IMG/VR virus record: IMGVR_UViG_3300013306_000567
Coordinates: 1-23,233 of that record
Strand: one strand, 5' to 3'
From: a virus
DNA length: 23,233 nucleotides
The notes beneath the pieces are model-generated. The model worked only from the letters and a program-made list of their open reading frames with translations, did no database searches and had not been told where the DNA came from. Of this stretch, positions 7,627 to 14,001 are shown piece after piece. How positions within the stretch are numbered: position 1 is the stretch's first letter; every line of letters begins with the position of its first letter. The translations under genes were made by a program, and so were the position numbers.

Positions 7627-8676
7627 ATGACCCCTATCTTTCGTGTCGTGGCCGACGGCGCTGACATCACCCAGCGGATCAATGACCGCCTCCTACAGCT
7701 GAAGACCACCGACAAACCGGGTATGGAGTCCGACGAGTTCGAACTGCGCATCGACGACCGCAATGGCGCAGTGGTGCTGCCTCCACGCGGGGCCAGTATC
7801 GAGATTTACCTGGGCTACGCAGAAACCAAACTGACCCGCATCGGCCGTTACGTCGTAGACGAGATCGAGCTGTCCGGCCCGCCGGATACGTTGGTGATCA
7901 CTGGAAAGGCCAGCGACATGCGTGGCAGTGGCAAGACCACCCGCAGCGGCAGCTGGGAAAATGTGCCGTTGTCTCGGATCGTCGCCGACGTCGCGGCTCG
8001 CAACGGCTGGCTAGCGGTCTGCCCGGTTCAGACCAAGGTGCCGCGCGCCGATCAGCTAAACGAGTCGGACTTCAATTTCCTCACGCGCCTGGCCAAACAA
8101 TACGACTGCACGGCCAAGGTGGCCGACGGCAAGTTGCTGGTCATGCCACGGCAAGCTGGGCAGAGCGCCTCGGGCAAGGCGTTCGGAGTGGTGACGATTC
8201 AGCGAAGTGATGTCAGCCGTTTTCAGTTCAGACTCGGCGACCGCAACACTCACAAGGCCGTATCGACCAAGCACCAGGATAAAAGGACCGGCAAGCTCGC
8301 GGTGGTCACCCTCGACAACGACGAATCGCCGGATGGCTTGCCGCCGGTGCATACCGACCGGCACATCTACCCGAACAAGTCAGCCGCCGAAGCGGCAGCC
8401 CAGGCGCGTCTCACCGCGTTCAACCGCTCCACGGCCGGCGTCCGGCTGGAGATGGTCGGACGCACCGACCTGTTTGCCGAACGATCGATCAACGCTCGAG
8501 GCTTCAAGGTAGGGCTCGACGGCGAATACCTAGTCGACTCGGTGGAGCAGGTGTTCACCCAAGCCGGCTGGAGCACAACGGTGGAGTGCAATGGCGGCAA
8601 GAAGGGTAAGGCGAAAGCCAAAGGCAAGAAGAAAAAAACGGCGAAGGATCTGAAGGTTGTTCAGATCAAGCAGTAG
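7627..8676 (+). CDS. Tail spike-hub / late control protein gpD family
   Basis: In P2-like tails gpD forms the hub at the tube tip (related to gp27 of T4). The 349-residue protein starts MTPIFRVVADGADITQRIND and has the typical LTRIGRYVVDEIELSGPPD segment, the SDFNFLTRLAKQYDCTAKV motif near residues 142-160, and a VDSVEQVFTQAGWSTTVE end. A very lysine-rich tail of ~25 residues (GKAKAKGKKKKTAK) follows. I chose ATG 7627 over the in-frame TTG at 7615, which lies in the terminator tail; GGAC at 7617 is the only weak ribosome site. The name 'late control' comes from regulatory effects of P2-like D and Ogr; control by this protein is not shown here. Confidence 0.92.
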   Translation: MTPIFRVVADGADITQRINDRLLQLKTTDKPGMESDEFELRIDDRNGAVVLPPRGASIEIYLGYAETKLTRIGRYVVDEIELSGPPDTLVITGKASDMRGSGKTTRSGSWENVPLSRIVADVAARNGWLAVCPVQTKVPRADQLNESDFNFLTRLAKQYDCTAKVADGKLLVMPRQAGQSASGKAFGVVTIQRSDVSRFQFRLGDRNTHKAVSTKHQDKRTGKLAVVTLDNDESPDGLPPVHTDRHIYPNKSAAEAAAQARLTAFNRSTAGVRLEMVGRTDLFAERSINARGFKVGLDGEYLVDSVEQVFTQAGWSTTVECNGGKKGKAKAKGKKKKTAKDLKVVQIKQ

Positions 8677-8705
8677 TGCCGCGTTCCATCACTCAGGAGA
8701 AATTC

Positions 8706-9269
8706 ATGTCACTGACAGAACAACAGTTGCAACGCATCATGCCCAACGCCCGCCGCCAAGCGGGCGTTTTTGTTTCTGCGCTCAATGCTGCCATGGCTCA
8801 CCGGCAGATCAACACTCCGCAACGCCAAGCCGCGTTTCTCGCCCAGGTCGGGCACGAATCCGGTGAGCTCAATTACGTGCGCGAACTGGGCGGCGACCAG
8901 TACCTGAGCAAGTACGACACCGGCAGTCTGGCCGTGCGGCTGGGCAACACGCCCGAAGCCGACGGCGATGGCCAGCGCTACCGTGGCCGGGGGCTGATCC
9001 AGATCACCGGTCACAACAACTACCTTCGCTGCAGTTTGGCGCTGTTCGGCGACGAGCGTTTGCTGCGCACGCCGGAGCTGCTGGAACTGCCGCAGTGGGC
9101 CGCGGAGTCGGCCGCGTGGTTCTGGTGGGTTCGCGGGCTGAATGCCCTGGCGGATCAGGGCGAGTTCGAGGAAATCACCCGCAAGATCAACGGTGGCCTG
9201 AACGGTCTGCAGGAGCGACTGCAGTTGTGGGAGCGGGCGAGGGCGGTGTTATGCGCCTCGGCGAACTGA
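8706..9269 (+). CDS. Endolysin, glycoside hydrolase family 19 (chitinase-like lysozyme)
   Basis: This 187-residue enzyme would cleave peptidoglycan to release particles. The chitinase-19-like core is clear: HESGEL with the likely catalytic Glu51, then EADGDGQRYRGRGLIQITG with the substrate-groove motif at 92-102, and an AAWFWWVRGLNALAD segment. AGGAGA five bases before the ATG at 8706 fixes the start. There is no signal peptide, so export depends on a holin that is not in this window. The gene contains a complete terminator-like hairpin within codons 14-22 (8745-8771). Its end overlaps the spanin gene by 19 bases. The position after D matches the R-pyocin lytic enzyme. Confidence 0.95.
   Translation: MSLTEQQLQRIMPNARRQAGVFVSALNAAMAHRQINTPQRQAAFLAQVGHESGELNYVRELGGDQYLSKYDTGSLAVRLGNTPEADGDGQRYRGRGLIQITGHNNYLRCSLALFGDERLLRTPELLELPQWAAESAAWFWWVRGLNALADQGEFEEITRKINGGLNGLQERLQLWERARAVLCASAN
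8745..8771 (+). terminator. Terminator-like hairpin inside the endolysin coding sequence
   Basis: A perfect 9-bp stem, AACGCCCGC (8745-8753) with GCGGGCGTT (8760-8768), encloses a six-base loop and runs into TTTTT (8767-8771) and a further GTTT. It has every feature of an intrinsic terminator yet lies 40 bases inside the reading frame. Ribosomes translating early codons would mask it, so it could act as a translation-coupled attenuator; that role is inferred. Confidence 0.6.
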
Positions 9270-9793
9270 TCCCGGCGCCGTATCGGCTGTTTGGCAAAGT
9301 GGTGCTGTTGGTCACACTGGTCGGCGGATCCGCTGCCATCGCCTGGCAAGTGCAGGACTGGCGCTACGGCAAACAGCTCGCCGAGCAGGCTCGCCTCCAC
9401 ACCGAAACTCTCAATCAACTGGCCCTGGCCTCGGCCGCGCAGCAGCGTGCCGAACAAGACAAGCGCCTCGCGCTCGAGCAGCGCCTGGCATCCAGTGAAC
9501 AAACCCACTACCGAGCTTTGAGCGATGTACAACGTGATCAAGATCGCCTGCGCGACCGTCTCGCCACTGCTGATCTGCGCCTGTCAGTCCTACTCGATGC
9601 CACCATCGATGCCGGCAACGGATCGGTGCCAACCTCCGCCACCACCGGCGGCGTGGTTCATGGCTCCGCAAGAGCCGAACTTGACCCGGCGCATGCTCAA
9701 CGAATTATCGGCGTCACCGACGACGGCGACCGGGGGCTGATTGCCCTTGCGGCCTGTCAGGCATACGCCAAAGAAGTCTCAACACCGAAGTGA
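9251..9793 (+). CDS. Inner-membrane spanin (Rz-like)
   Basis: The 180-residue protein has a short basic N-terminus and one membrane segment (~16-34, VVLLVTLVGGSAAIAW). A long charged coiled coil follows (~40-110) and then a conserved periplasmic end (AHAQRIIGVTDDGDRGLIAL, then AACQAYAKEV). This is the layout of lambda Rz-type i-spanins, which with Rz1 fuse inner and outer membranes in the last step of lysis. The ATG at 9251 overlaps the endolysin stop (19 bases), so the lysis genes are coupled. The o-spanin gene lies entirely within it in another frame. Confidence 0.9.
   Translation: MRLGELIPAPYRLFGKVVLLVTLVGGSAAIAWQVQDWRYGKQLAEQARLHTETLNQLALASAAQQRAEQDKRLALEQRLASSEQTHYRALSDVQRDQDRLRDRLATADLRLSVLLDATIDAGNGSVPTSATTGGVVHGSARAELDPAHAQRIIGVTDDGDRGLIALAACQAYAKEVSTPK
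9525..9740 (+). CDS. Outer-membrane lipoprotein spanin (Rz1-like), nested in Rz
   Basis: A 71-residue frame nested in the +1 frame of Rz has a hydrophobic leader ending in a lipobox-like ICAC with likely lipidated Cys20. It is followed by a proline-rich segment (QPPPPPAAW, 36-44) and a FMAPQEPNLTRRMLNEL end, as in proline-rich Rz1 o-spanins. A start at ATG 9525 gives a leader of usual length. The lipobox is imperfect, but nested position, length and proline run together make the call fairly safe. Confidence 0.82.
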   Translation: MYNVIKIACATVSPLLICACQSYSMPPSMPATDRCQPPPPPAAWFMAPQEPNLTRRMLNELSASPTTATGG

Positions 9794-9804
9794 AAAGAGC
9801 GGCC

Positions 9805-9830
9805 GGTCCGGATGCGTCAACATCCGGATC
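9805..9830 (+). repeat. Strong hairpin after the lysis genes
   Basis: GGTCCGGATG (9805-9814) pairs with CATCCGGATC (9821-9830), ten pairs with one wobble and a six-base loop, 11 bases after the Rz stop. No T tract follows, so it may mark a Rho-dependent or processed 3' end of the late transcript instead of a classic terminator. Positions 9831-9909 hold nothing else that I recognise. Confidence 0.5.
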
Positions 9831-9909
9831 GACCGCCGTCCCTGCAGATGGTCCCTGCAAGTCCAGCCAAGGCTCTTGCTCCGTGCACAAAGCGCGGCGA
9901 GCCTAGCAC

Positions 9910-9925
9910 CTGTTTATGCATACAG
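9910..9925. promoter_or_regulatory. LexA (SOS) box ahead of the methylase gene
   Basis: CTGTTTATGCATACAG fits the CTG-N10-CAG gammaproteobacterial LexA operator, with a TA-rich palindromic middle. It lies 17 bases before the preferred start of the methylase gene, so repressor binding would cover the promoter or the start of the transcript. Confidence 0.85.
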
Positions 9926-9942
9926 TAAAGGTCTTGCTTTTT

Positions 9943-10737
9943 ATGTCTACACCCATCATCCCTTGGATGGGCGGCAAGCGCCGCCTGGCCGATCGCCTCC
10001 TTCCGCTTTTTCCGCCACACGAATGCTACGTCGAAGTCTTTGCCGGTGGTGCCGCGCTCTACTTCATGAAGCCCCAGCCATCGCCCGTGGAAGTCCTCAA
10101 CGACATCAACGGCGATCTGGTTACGCTTTACCGCGTCGTGCAGAATCACCTCGAAGAGTTCGTGCGCCAGTTCAAATGGGCGCTCAGCTCGCGGCAGGTG
10201 TTCGAATGGCAGAAAATGACCCGCCCAGAAACTCTCACCGACATCCAGCGCGCCGCCCGTTTCTTCTACCTGCAGCACCATGCCTTCGCCGGCAAGGTCT
10301 CCGGGCAGACGTTCGGCACCGCGACCACCGCACCGGCCATCAACCTGCTACGGATCGAGGAAAACCTCTCGGCCGCGTGGCAGCGCCTATCCGGCACCTA
10401 CGTCGAAAACCTGCCCTGGCTTGAATGCGCGGAACGCTATGACCGTGCCCATACCTTCCACTACATGGACCCGCCTTACTGGCAGACCGCCGGCTACGGC
10501 GTGGACTTTCCGTTCGAGAACTACGAACGTATGGCCGACTTCATGCGCCGCTGCAAAGGCAAGGTGATGGTCAGTATCAACGACCACCCGGACATCCGCC
10601 GTGTTTTCGAAGGCTTCCACTTCGAGACCTTGGACATTCGCTACACCACGGCCAATCAGCGGCAGGGGAAGACTGAAGTCAGTGGCGAATTGGTGATCAT
10701 GAACTGGGAGCCGGCAGCGTTGGGCGGGTTGTTCTGA
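9943..10737 (+). CDS. dam: Dam-type DNA adenine N6-methylase (D12 class), orphan
   Basis: The 264-residue enzyme would transfer methyl from S-adenosylmethionine to adenine in DNA. The start MSTPIIPWMGGK carries the PWxGGK motif. Motif I VFAGGA is at ~32-37, the catalytic DPPY at 176-179, and the ending VSGELVIMNWEP is typical of D12 class methylases; E. coli Dam is 278 residues. I chose ATG 9943, where family similarity begins; the in-frame ATG at 9916 lies inside the LexA box, and AAAGG (9927-9931) is the only ribosome site. No restriction enzyme gene is adjacent, so it is an orphan methylase. The target sequence (GATC is the family's usual one) cannot be proven. SOS control is implied by the operator directly upstream. 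Confidence 0.92.
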   Translation: MSTPIIPWMGGKRRLADRLLPLFPPHECYVEVFAGGAALYFMKPQPSPVEVLNDINGDLVTLYRVVQNHLEEFVRQFKWALSSRQVFEWQKMTRPETLTDIQRAARFFYLQHHAFAGKVSGQTFGTATTAPAINLLRIEENLSAAWQRLSGTYVENLPWLECAERYDRAHTFHYMDPPYWQTAGYGVDFPFENYERMADFMRRCKGKVMVSINDHPDIRRVFEGFHFETLDIRYTTANQRQGKTEVSGELVIMNWEPAALGGLF

Positions 10738-10827
10738 CGGATGCAGGTGGTTTTTTCTTTAGTTCTCACCCTCCCGTCTATCCGATATTTCCTTCAGAAA
10801 TTGACCGAATGCCGTTCTGAACGTTAA

Positions 10828-10843
10828 CTGTATATTCGTACAG
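10828..10843. promoter_or_regulatory. LexA (SOS) box ahead of umuDC
   Basis: CTGTATATTCGTACAG is close to the consensus operator CTGTATATATATACAG. It lies 18 bases upstream of the umuD start and contains a TATATT that could double as -10. TTGACC at 10801 could be part of a promoter with TTAACT at 10824. Confidence 0.92.
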
Positions 10844-10861
10844 TATCGGAAGTCGTGCGTC

Positions 10862-11287
10862 ATGAGCTTTTCAATCCTAGGCCCTATTGCTGTGGCCGGT
10901 CGGAAATTACCTTTTTGTCTTTTCCGGGTTCCGGCAGGTTTTCCTTCGCCGGCAGCGGATCACATCGAAACCCACATCTCGCTCGACGAAGTGCTCAACA
11001 TCCGGGCCCCGCATGTTTACTTGGTGAAAATTGCCGGAGAGAGCATGCAGGGGGCAGGAATCTTCGACGGTGATTTGGCGGTAGTGGATCGTTCACTGGA
11101 ACCGGCAAATGGGCATATTGTTGTTGCGCTGCTTAACAATGATCCGCTTTGCAAGCGGCTGTGCATCCGTGGAAAAGAGGTGATCCTCCTGTCCGAAAAT
11201 CCCAAGTATCCACCGCGCTACGTGCTGGAAGGCGATGAGCTGGCGATCTGGGGCGTGATCATTGGTAGCGTGCGCAGTCATGTCTAG
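10862..11287 (+). CDS. umuD: UmuD-like SOS mutagenesis protein (LexA/S24 peptidase family)
   Basis: UmuD is self-cleaved with RecA help to UmuD', the partner of error-prone Pol V. The 141 residues match E. coli UmuD (139) in layout. The cleavage site lies in PAGFPSPAAD (Ala25-Gly26, where E. coli has Cys-Gly), with catalytic Ser61 in AGESM and Lys98 in LCKRL; all active residues are present. GGAAG about 9 bases upstream supports ATG 10862. The end overlaps umuC by 8 bases, the usual coupled arrangement. Phage- and plasmid-borne pairs of this type in Pseudomonas are also called rulAB. Confidence 0.95.
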   Translation: MSFSILGPIAVAGRKLPFCLFRVPAGFPSPAADHIETHISLDEVLNIRAPHVYLVKIAGESMQGAGIFDGDLAVVDRSLEPANGHIVVALLNNDPLCKRLCIRGKEVILLSENPKYPPRYVLEGDELAIWGVIIGSVRSHV

Positions 11288-12557
11288 GCAGGTGCCGGTG
11301 TTCGGCCTGATCGATTGCAACAGCTTCTACGCCAGTTGCGAGCGGGTGTTTCGTCCTGACCTGGCAAAGGTCCCCATCGTTGTCTTATCGAATAACGACG
11401 GTTGCGTCATTGCCCGTAGCTACGACGCCAAGCCATACGTGAAAATGGGCGAGCCGTACTTCCAGATCAAACACAAGCTTAAGCAGCACGGCATCGTCCC
11501 CTTCTCATCGAATTACGCGCTGTATGGTGACATGAGTGAGCGCGTCATGACGCTGATCGAGTCCATGGTGCCCGCAGTCGAGGTCTACAGCATCGACGAA
11601 GCCTTCGTCGATCTCACCGGCATCAACGATTTAGACGGCCTTGGTCGAAAAATTCGGAGTCAGGTCCTGAGGTGCGCTGGCATTCCAGTCGGGATTGGTA
11701 TTGCTCACACCAAGACGCTGGCCAAGCTGGCCAACCATACGGCCAAACGCCTTCAGGCGCAGACGGGCGGTGTCGTCAATATTTGCGACCCAATTAAGCG
11801 TGACTGGGTGCTGCGCAACACTGACGTTTCAGAGGTGTGGGGTGTAGGGCGTCGAATGAAAGCGCACCTGAATACATTGGGCATCAAGAGTGCGATGGAT
11901 CTGGCAAAAGCAGATCCTTGGACGCTACGCAAAAACTTCAGTGTGGTGATCGAAAAGACGGCGCGCGAACTGGCCGGCACCCCCTGTCTGGAACTAGAGG
12001 AACCCGATCCTCCGAAGCAGGAGATCTGCTGCAGTCGAATGTTCGGCACCCGGCTGACGGAACTGGCACCGATCAAGGAGGCGGTGGCCACGTACATGAT
12101 GCGCGCCTCAGAAAAGCTCAGGGCGCAAAAGTCGCTGTGCAAGAAAGTGCGCGTGAGCATCCGTACCGGGATGTTCAATCCTGAGGAGGCGAAGTACGCC
12201 AATGGTGTGGTGATCGATATGCCTTACCCCACGGATGATGTCCGGCTACTGACCAAGGCCGCAGTTGATGCGCTGGATCGGGTATATCGCCCTGGTTTCA
12301 AGTACAGCAAGGCGGAGGTATTACTGATGAGCCTGTGTCAGCCAGGCGAATACACGGATGATCTGTTTGCGGCTTCTCAACCGACCGAATCTACCAGGGT
12401 GATGGCCATACTGGATCAGATCAACGAACGGTGGGGAAGGGGGACGCTGCGAGCGGCGAGTGTCCCTAGTAGCCCAGCGTGGGCCATGCGGCGTGAAATG
12501 ATGAGTCAGAGCTACACGACTCGCTTGGACCAATTGTGGACGATCAACTGTAGGTAG
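11280..12557 (+). CDS. umuC: UmuC-like Y-family DNA polymerase (Pol V catalytic subunit)
   Basis: UmuC carries out translesion synthesis with UmuD'. The 425-residue protein (E. coli 422) begins VFGLIDCNSFYASCE with metal ligand Asp12. It has the catalytic SIDEAFVDL motif with Asp106-Glu107, a helix-hairpin-helix region (EVWGVGRRMKAHLNTLGIKS), a little-finger domain, and a DUF4113-like end (REMMSQSYTTRLDQLW). I chose ATG 11280, overlapping the umuD stop, over ATG 11262, because the conserved sequence starts just after it. Nothing appears truncated or missing, so the polymerase is probably active. Confidence 0.95.
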   Translation: MSRQVPVFGLIDCNSFYASCERVFRPDLAKVPIVVLSNNDGCVIARSYDAKPYVKMGEPYFQIKHKLKQHGIVPFSSNYALYGDMSERVMTLIESMVPAVEVYSIDEAFVDLTGINDLDGLGRKIRSQVLRCAGIPVGIGIAHTKTLAKLANHTAKRLQAQTGGVVNICDPIKRDWVLRNTDVSEVWGVGRRMKAHLNTLGIKSAMDLAKADPWTLRKNFSVVIEKTARELAGTPCLELEEPDPPKQEICCSRMFGTRLTELAPIKEAVATYMMRASEKLRAQKSLCKKVRVSIRTGMFNPEEAKYANGVVIDMPYPTDDVRLLTKAAVDALDRVYRPGFKYSKAEVLLMSLCQPGEYTDDLFAASQPTESTRVMAILDQINERWGRGTLRAASVPSSPAWAMRREMMSQSYTTRLDQLWTINCR

Positions 12558-12563
12558 TAAATC

Positions 12564-12592
12564 GTCCGCTATCGGCCAAAAGCAGTCATTCC
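12564..12592 (+). repeat. Dispersed repeat, copy A
   Basis: The segment reads GTCCGCTATCGGCCAAAAGC and continues with AGTC. It resembles the other copies whose core is CCGCTTnTGGCCGAnnGC. It lies seven bases after the umuC stop codon, at the left border of the NA37-membrane protein unit. Confidence 0.6.
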
Positions 12593-12706
12593 GATGCGTC
12601 TACGAAATTAGTGGCGATTCGTCACGTTTCGCAACGATGCTGAAGTCCTGACGTGAGCTTGCTAGTTTTCCCTAACTCGGCAAGACGAACGGCCTGGATC
12701 ATTTTT

Positions 12707-12722
12707 CTGTATGGATGTACAG
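12707..12722. promoter_or_regulatory. LexA (SOS) box ahead of the NA37-membrane protein operon
   Basis: CTGTATGGATGTACAG fits CTG-N10-CAG, with CTGTA and TACAG arms in perfect symmetry. It is the only strong operator between umuC and the 12866 gene and faces that operon, leaving a 143-base leader. Confidence 0.85.
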
Positions 12723-12743
12723 TTGTATGGCGGTGTCGGGTGC

Positions 12744-12784
12744 GCGCGTGAATAGGCAAGGATTCCATTTGACGCTTCACGCGC
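12744..12784. repeat. 9-bp inverted repeat in the leader of the NA37-like gene
   Basis: GCGCGTGAA (12744-12752) and TTCACGCGC (12776-12784) are perfect inverted copies with 23 bases between them. They lie between the LexA box and the start codon, and could be a second operator or an RNA stem-loop in the leader. Confidence 0.6.
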
Positions 12785-12865
12785 AGCGATAAGCCCAGAA
12801 GTTTGTTGGGTAAGATGTTATTTTCAGTGATTCCATATTGATGTTATCGGAACGGAATTCGACCT

Positions 12866-13999
12866 ATGATCACACTGAAAACCGCCATCATCCACAGCTT
12901 CAAAAAGCTGGCGAAGACGAGCTTTATCTCCGAAGTTGTGAAAAAGGATGTGGTGCTCAATACCGAAAACCCGGCGTTACAATTTCTTGTGAATGGGATC
13001 CACGGTCTCATTGGTAAGGAAGGCAACAGTGTGGTCTATGGTCAGTTCGCCAATGATGAGCGCCAAGGTCCATTTCCGAGACGTTTCACTGAGTTTGTAG
13101 CCGTCCAGGATGATGAGGCCCAATTCATCGATCTGACTCACTTGGCGATGGATCAATTGGTAGAACAGGCGGGCAATCAGGTGCTGTCGACCGGCGGACA
13201 TATTCTGTGTGCGCAATACTCCTCAGGGGGTTCCAATTTTTTCCTCGTAGCCAGCATGAAGGAGCGTGATGGCATTCAGCTGGACGAAAATTATGTGCCT
13301 AAAGAGATTCAGGAAGTAGATCTGAGCAAAGTTCAGCAAGCCGCTCGGATCAATCTGGGTAGTTTTGTCGCCATTCAGGCTATGGCAGCTGCTGCCGCCT
13401 CAGCGCCCGAAACGACCGAAGATGAAACGGCAGAAGAGGCCGACTCCACTTACCTGTGCTTCATTAGTCGTGGTCGCGATAGCCAGGCGTCCGACTACTT
13501 CATCTCTGCACTGGGGTGTGCAAAAGGAGTGGCTTCGGGGCGTGCTACGAAGAATGCTATCGATAACGTAGCAAAGTTTTTTCGCGATAAAAAATCGTTA
13601 AAAAGTTTCGGCTACAGGGCTAAAGAGGCAGTTATCAAATATTTAGAAGCACAATTGGCTGCAGGCAAGTCTGCACGATTGGACTCCATTGTTCACGCCG
13701 CAGTCGCTCATGTCCCTGCTGACCTGGTGGATGAAATTGCGGGCCTTAAAGATTATTTGAATAGTGAAAAAAACAAGGTGCCTGACGATTTCACGGTCAA
13801 CGCGAAAACGCTCAGGGAGAAGACTCGAATCAAAGGTGATGCTTCCAATTGGTCGCTGCAGTTCGAACGTGGAGCGCTTGGGAAGGATCCGGCAGCAGAC
13901 GTCTATTACGATGAGGGTCGCAAGAAATTGATCCTGTCCAACATGACGACCGAACTGATCGATGTGATCGAGAAGGAATTACAGGCAAGGATCAGCTGA
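12866..13999 (+). CDS. Nucleoid-associated protein, NdpA/YejK (NA37) family
   Basis: The 377-residue protein has the character of the 37-kDa nucleoid-associated family (YejK/NdpA). It has an N-terminal domain with ALQFLVNGIHGLIG and FTEFVAVQDDEAQFIDL, a strand-rich middle, the signature YLCFISRGRDSQASDYFISA near residue 195, then GCAKGVASGRATKNAIDNV, and a C-terminal domain ending ELIDVIEKELQARIS. YejK binds nucleoid DNA; cellular YejK is a housekeeping protein, but divergent NA37 copies are found in mobile regions. An acidic, alanine-rich linker (AAAAASAPETTEDETAEEAD) precedes the signature. The gene follows a LexA box and is joined by a two-base gap to the membrane protein gene, so the two are almost certainly co-translated. 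The family call is by motif; its function here is unknown. Confidence 0.8.
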   Translation: MITLKTAIIHSFKKLAKTSFISEVVKKDVVLNTENPALQFLVNGIHGLIGKEGNSVVYGQFANDERQGPFPRRFTEFVAVQDDEAQFIDLTHLAMDQLVEQAGNQVLSTGGHILCAQYSSGGSNFFLVASMKERDGIQLDENYVPKEIQEVDLSKVQQAARINLGSFVAIQAMAAAAASAPETTEDETAEEADSTYLCFISRGRDSQASDYFISALGCAKGVASGRATKNAIDNVAKFFRDKKSLKSFGYRAKEAVIKYLEAQLAAGKSARLDSIVHAAVAHVPADLVDEIAGLKDYLNSEKNKVPDDFTVNAKTLREKTRIKGDASNWSLQFERGALGKDPAADVYYDEGRKKLILSNMTTELIDVIEKELQARIS

Positions 14000-14001
14000 C
14001 A

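Larger units (their letters stand above)
12558..12865. other. Regulatory intergenic region ahead of the NA37-membrane protein unit
   Basis: No gene is seen. The region holds repeat copy A (12564-12592), a LexA box (12707-12722) and a 9-bp inverted repeat (12744-12784). Base composition falls from the GC-rich phage genes to a more even level. A 7-bp inverted repeat, GGACGAT (12538-12544) with ATCGTCC (12561-12567), spans the umuC stop but has no T tract. Confidence 0.7.

Noticed and set aside
9741-10424. A 227-codon plus-strand frame overlapping the methylase gene
   Set aside because: It is an Arg/Pro/Ala-rich shadow of the methylase in another frame; the methylase has all its motifs.
12538-12567. 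Inverted repeat GGACGAT / ATCGTCC around the umuC stop as a terminator
   Set aside because: A 16-base loop and no T tract follow; it is unlikely to stop transcription on its own.
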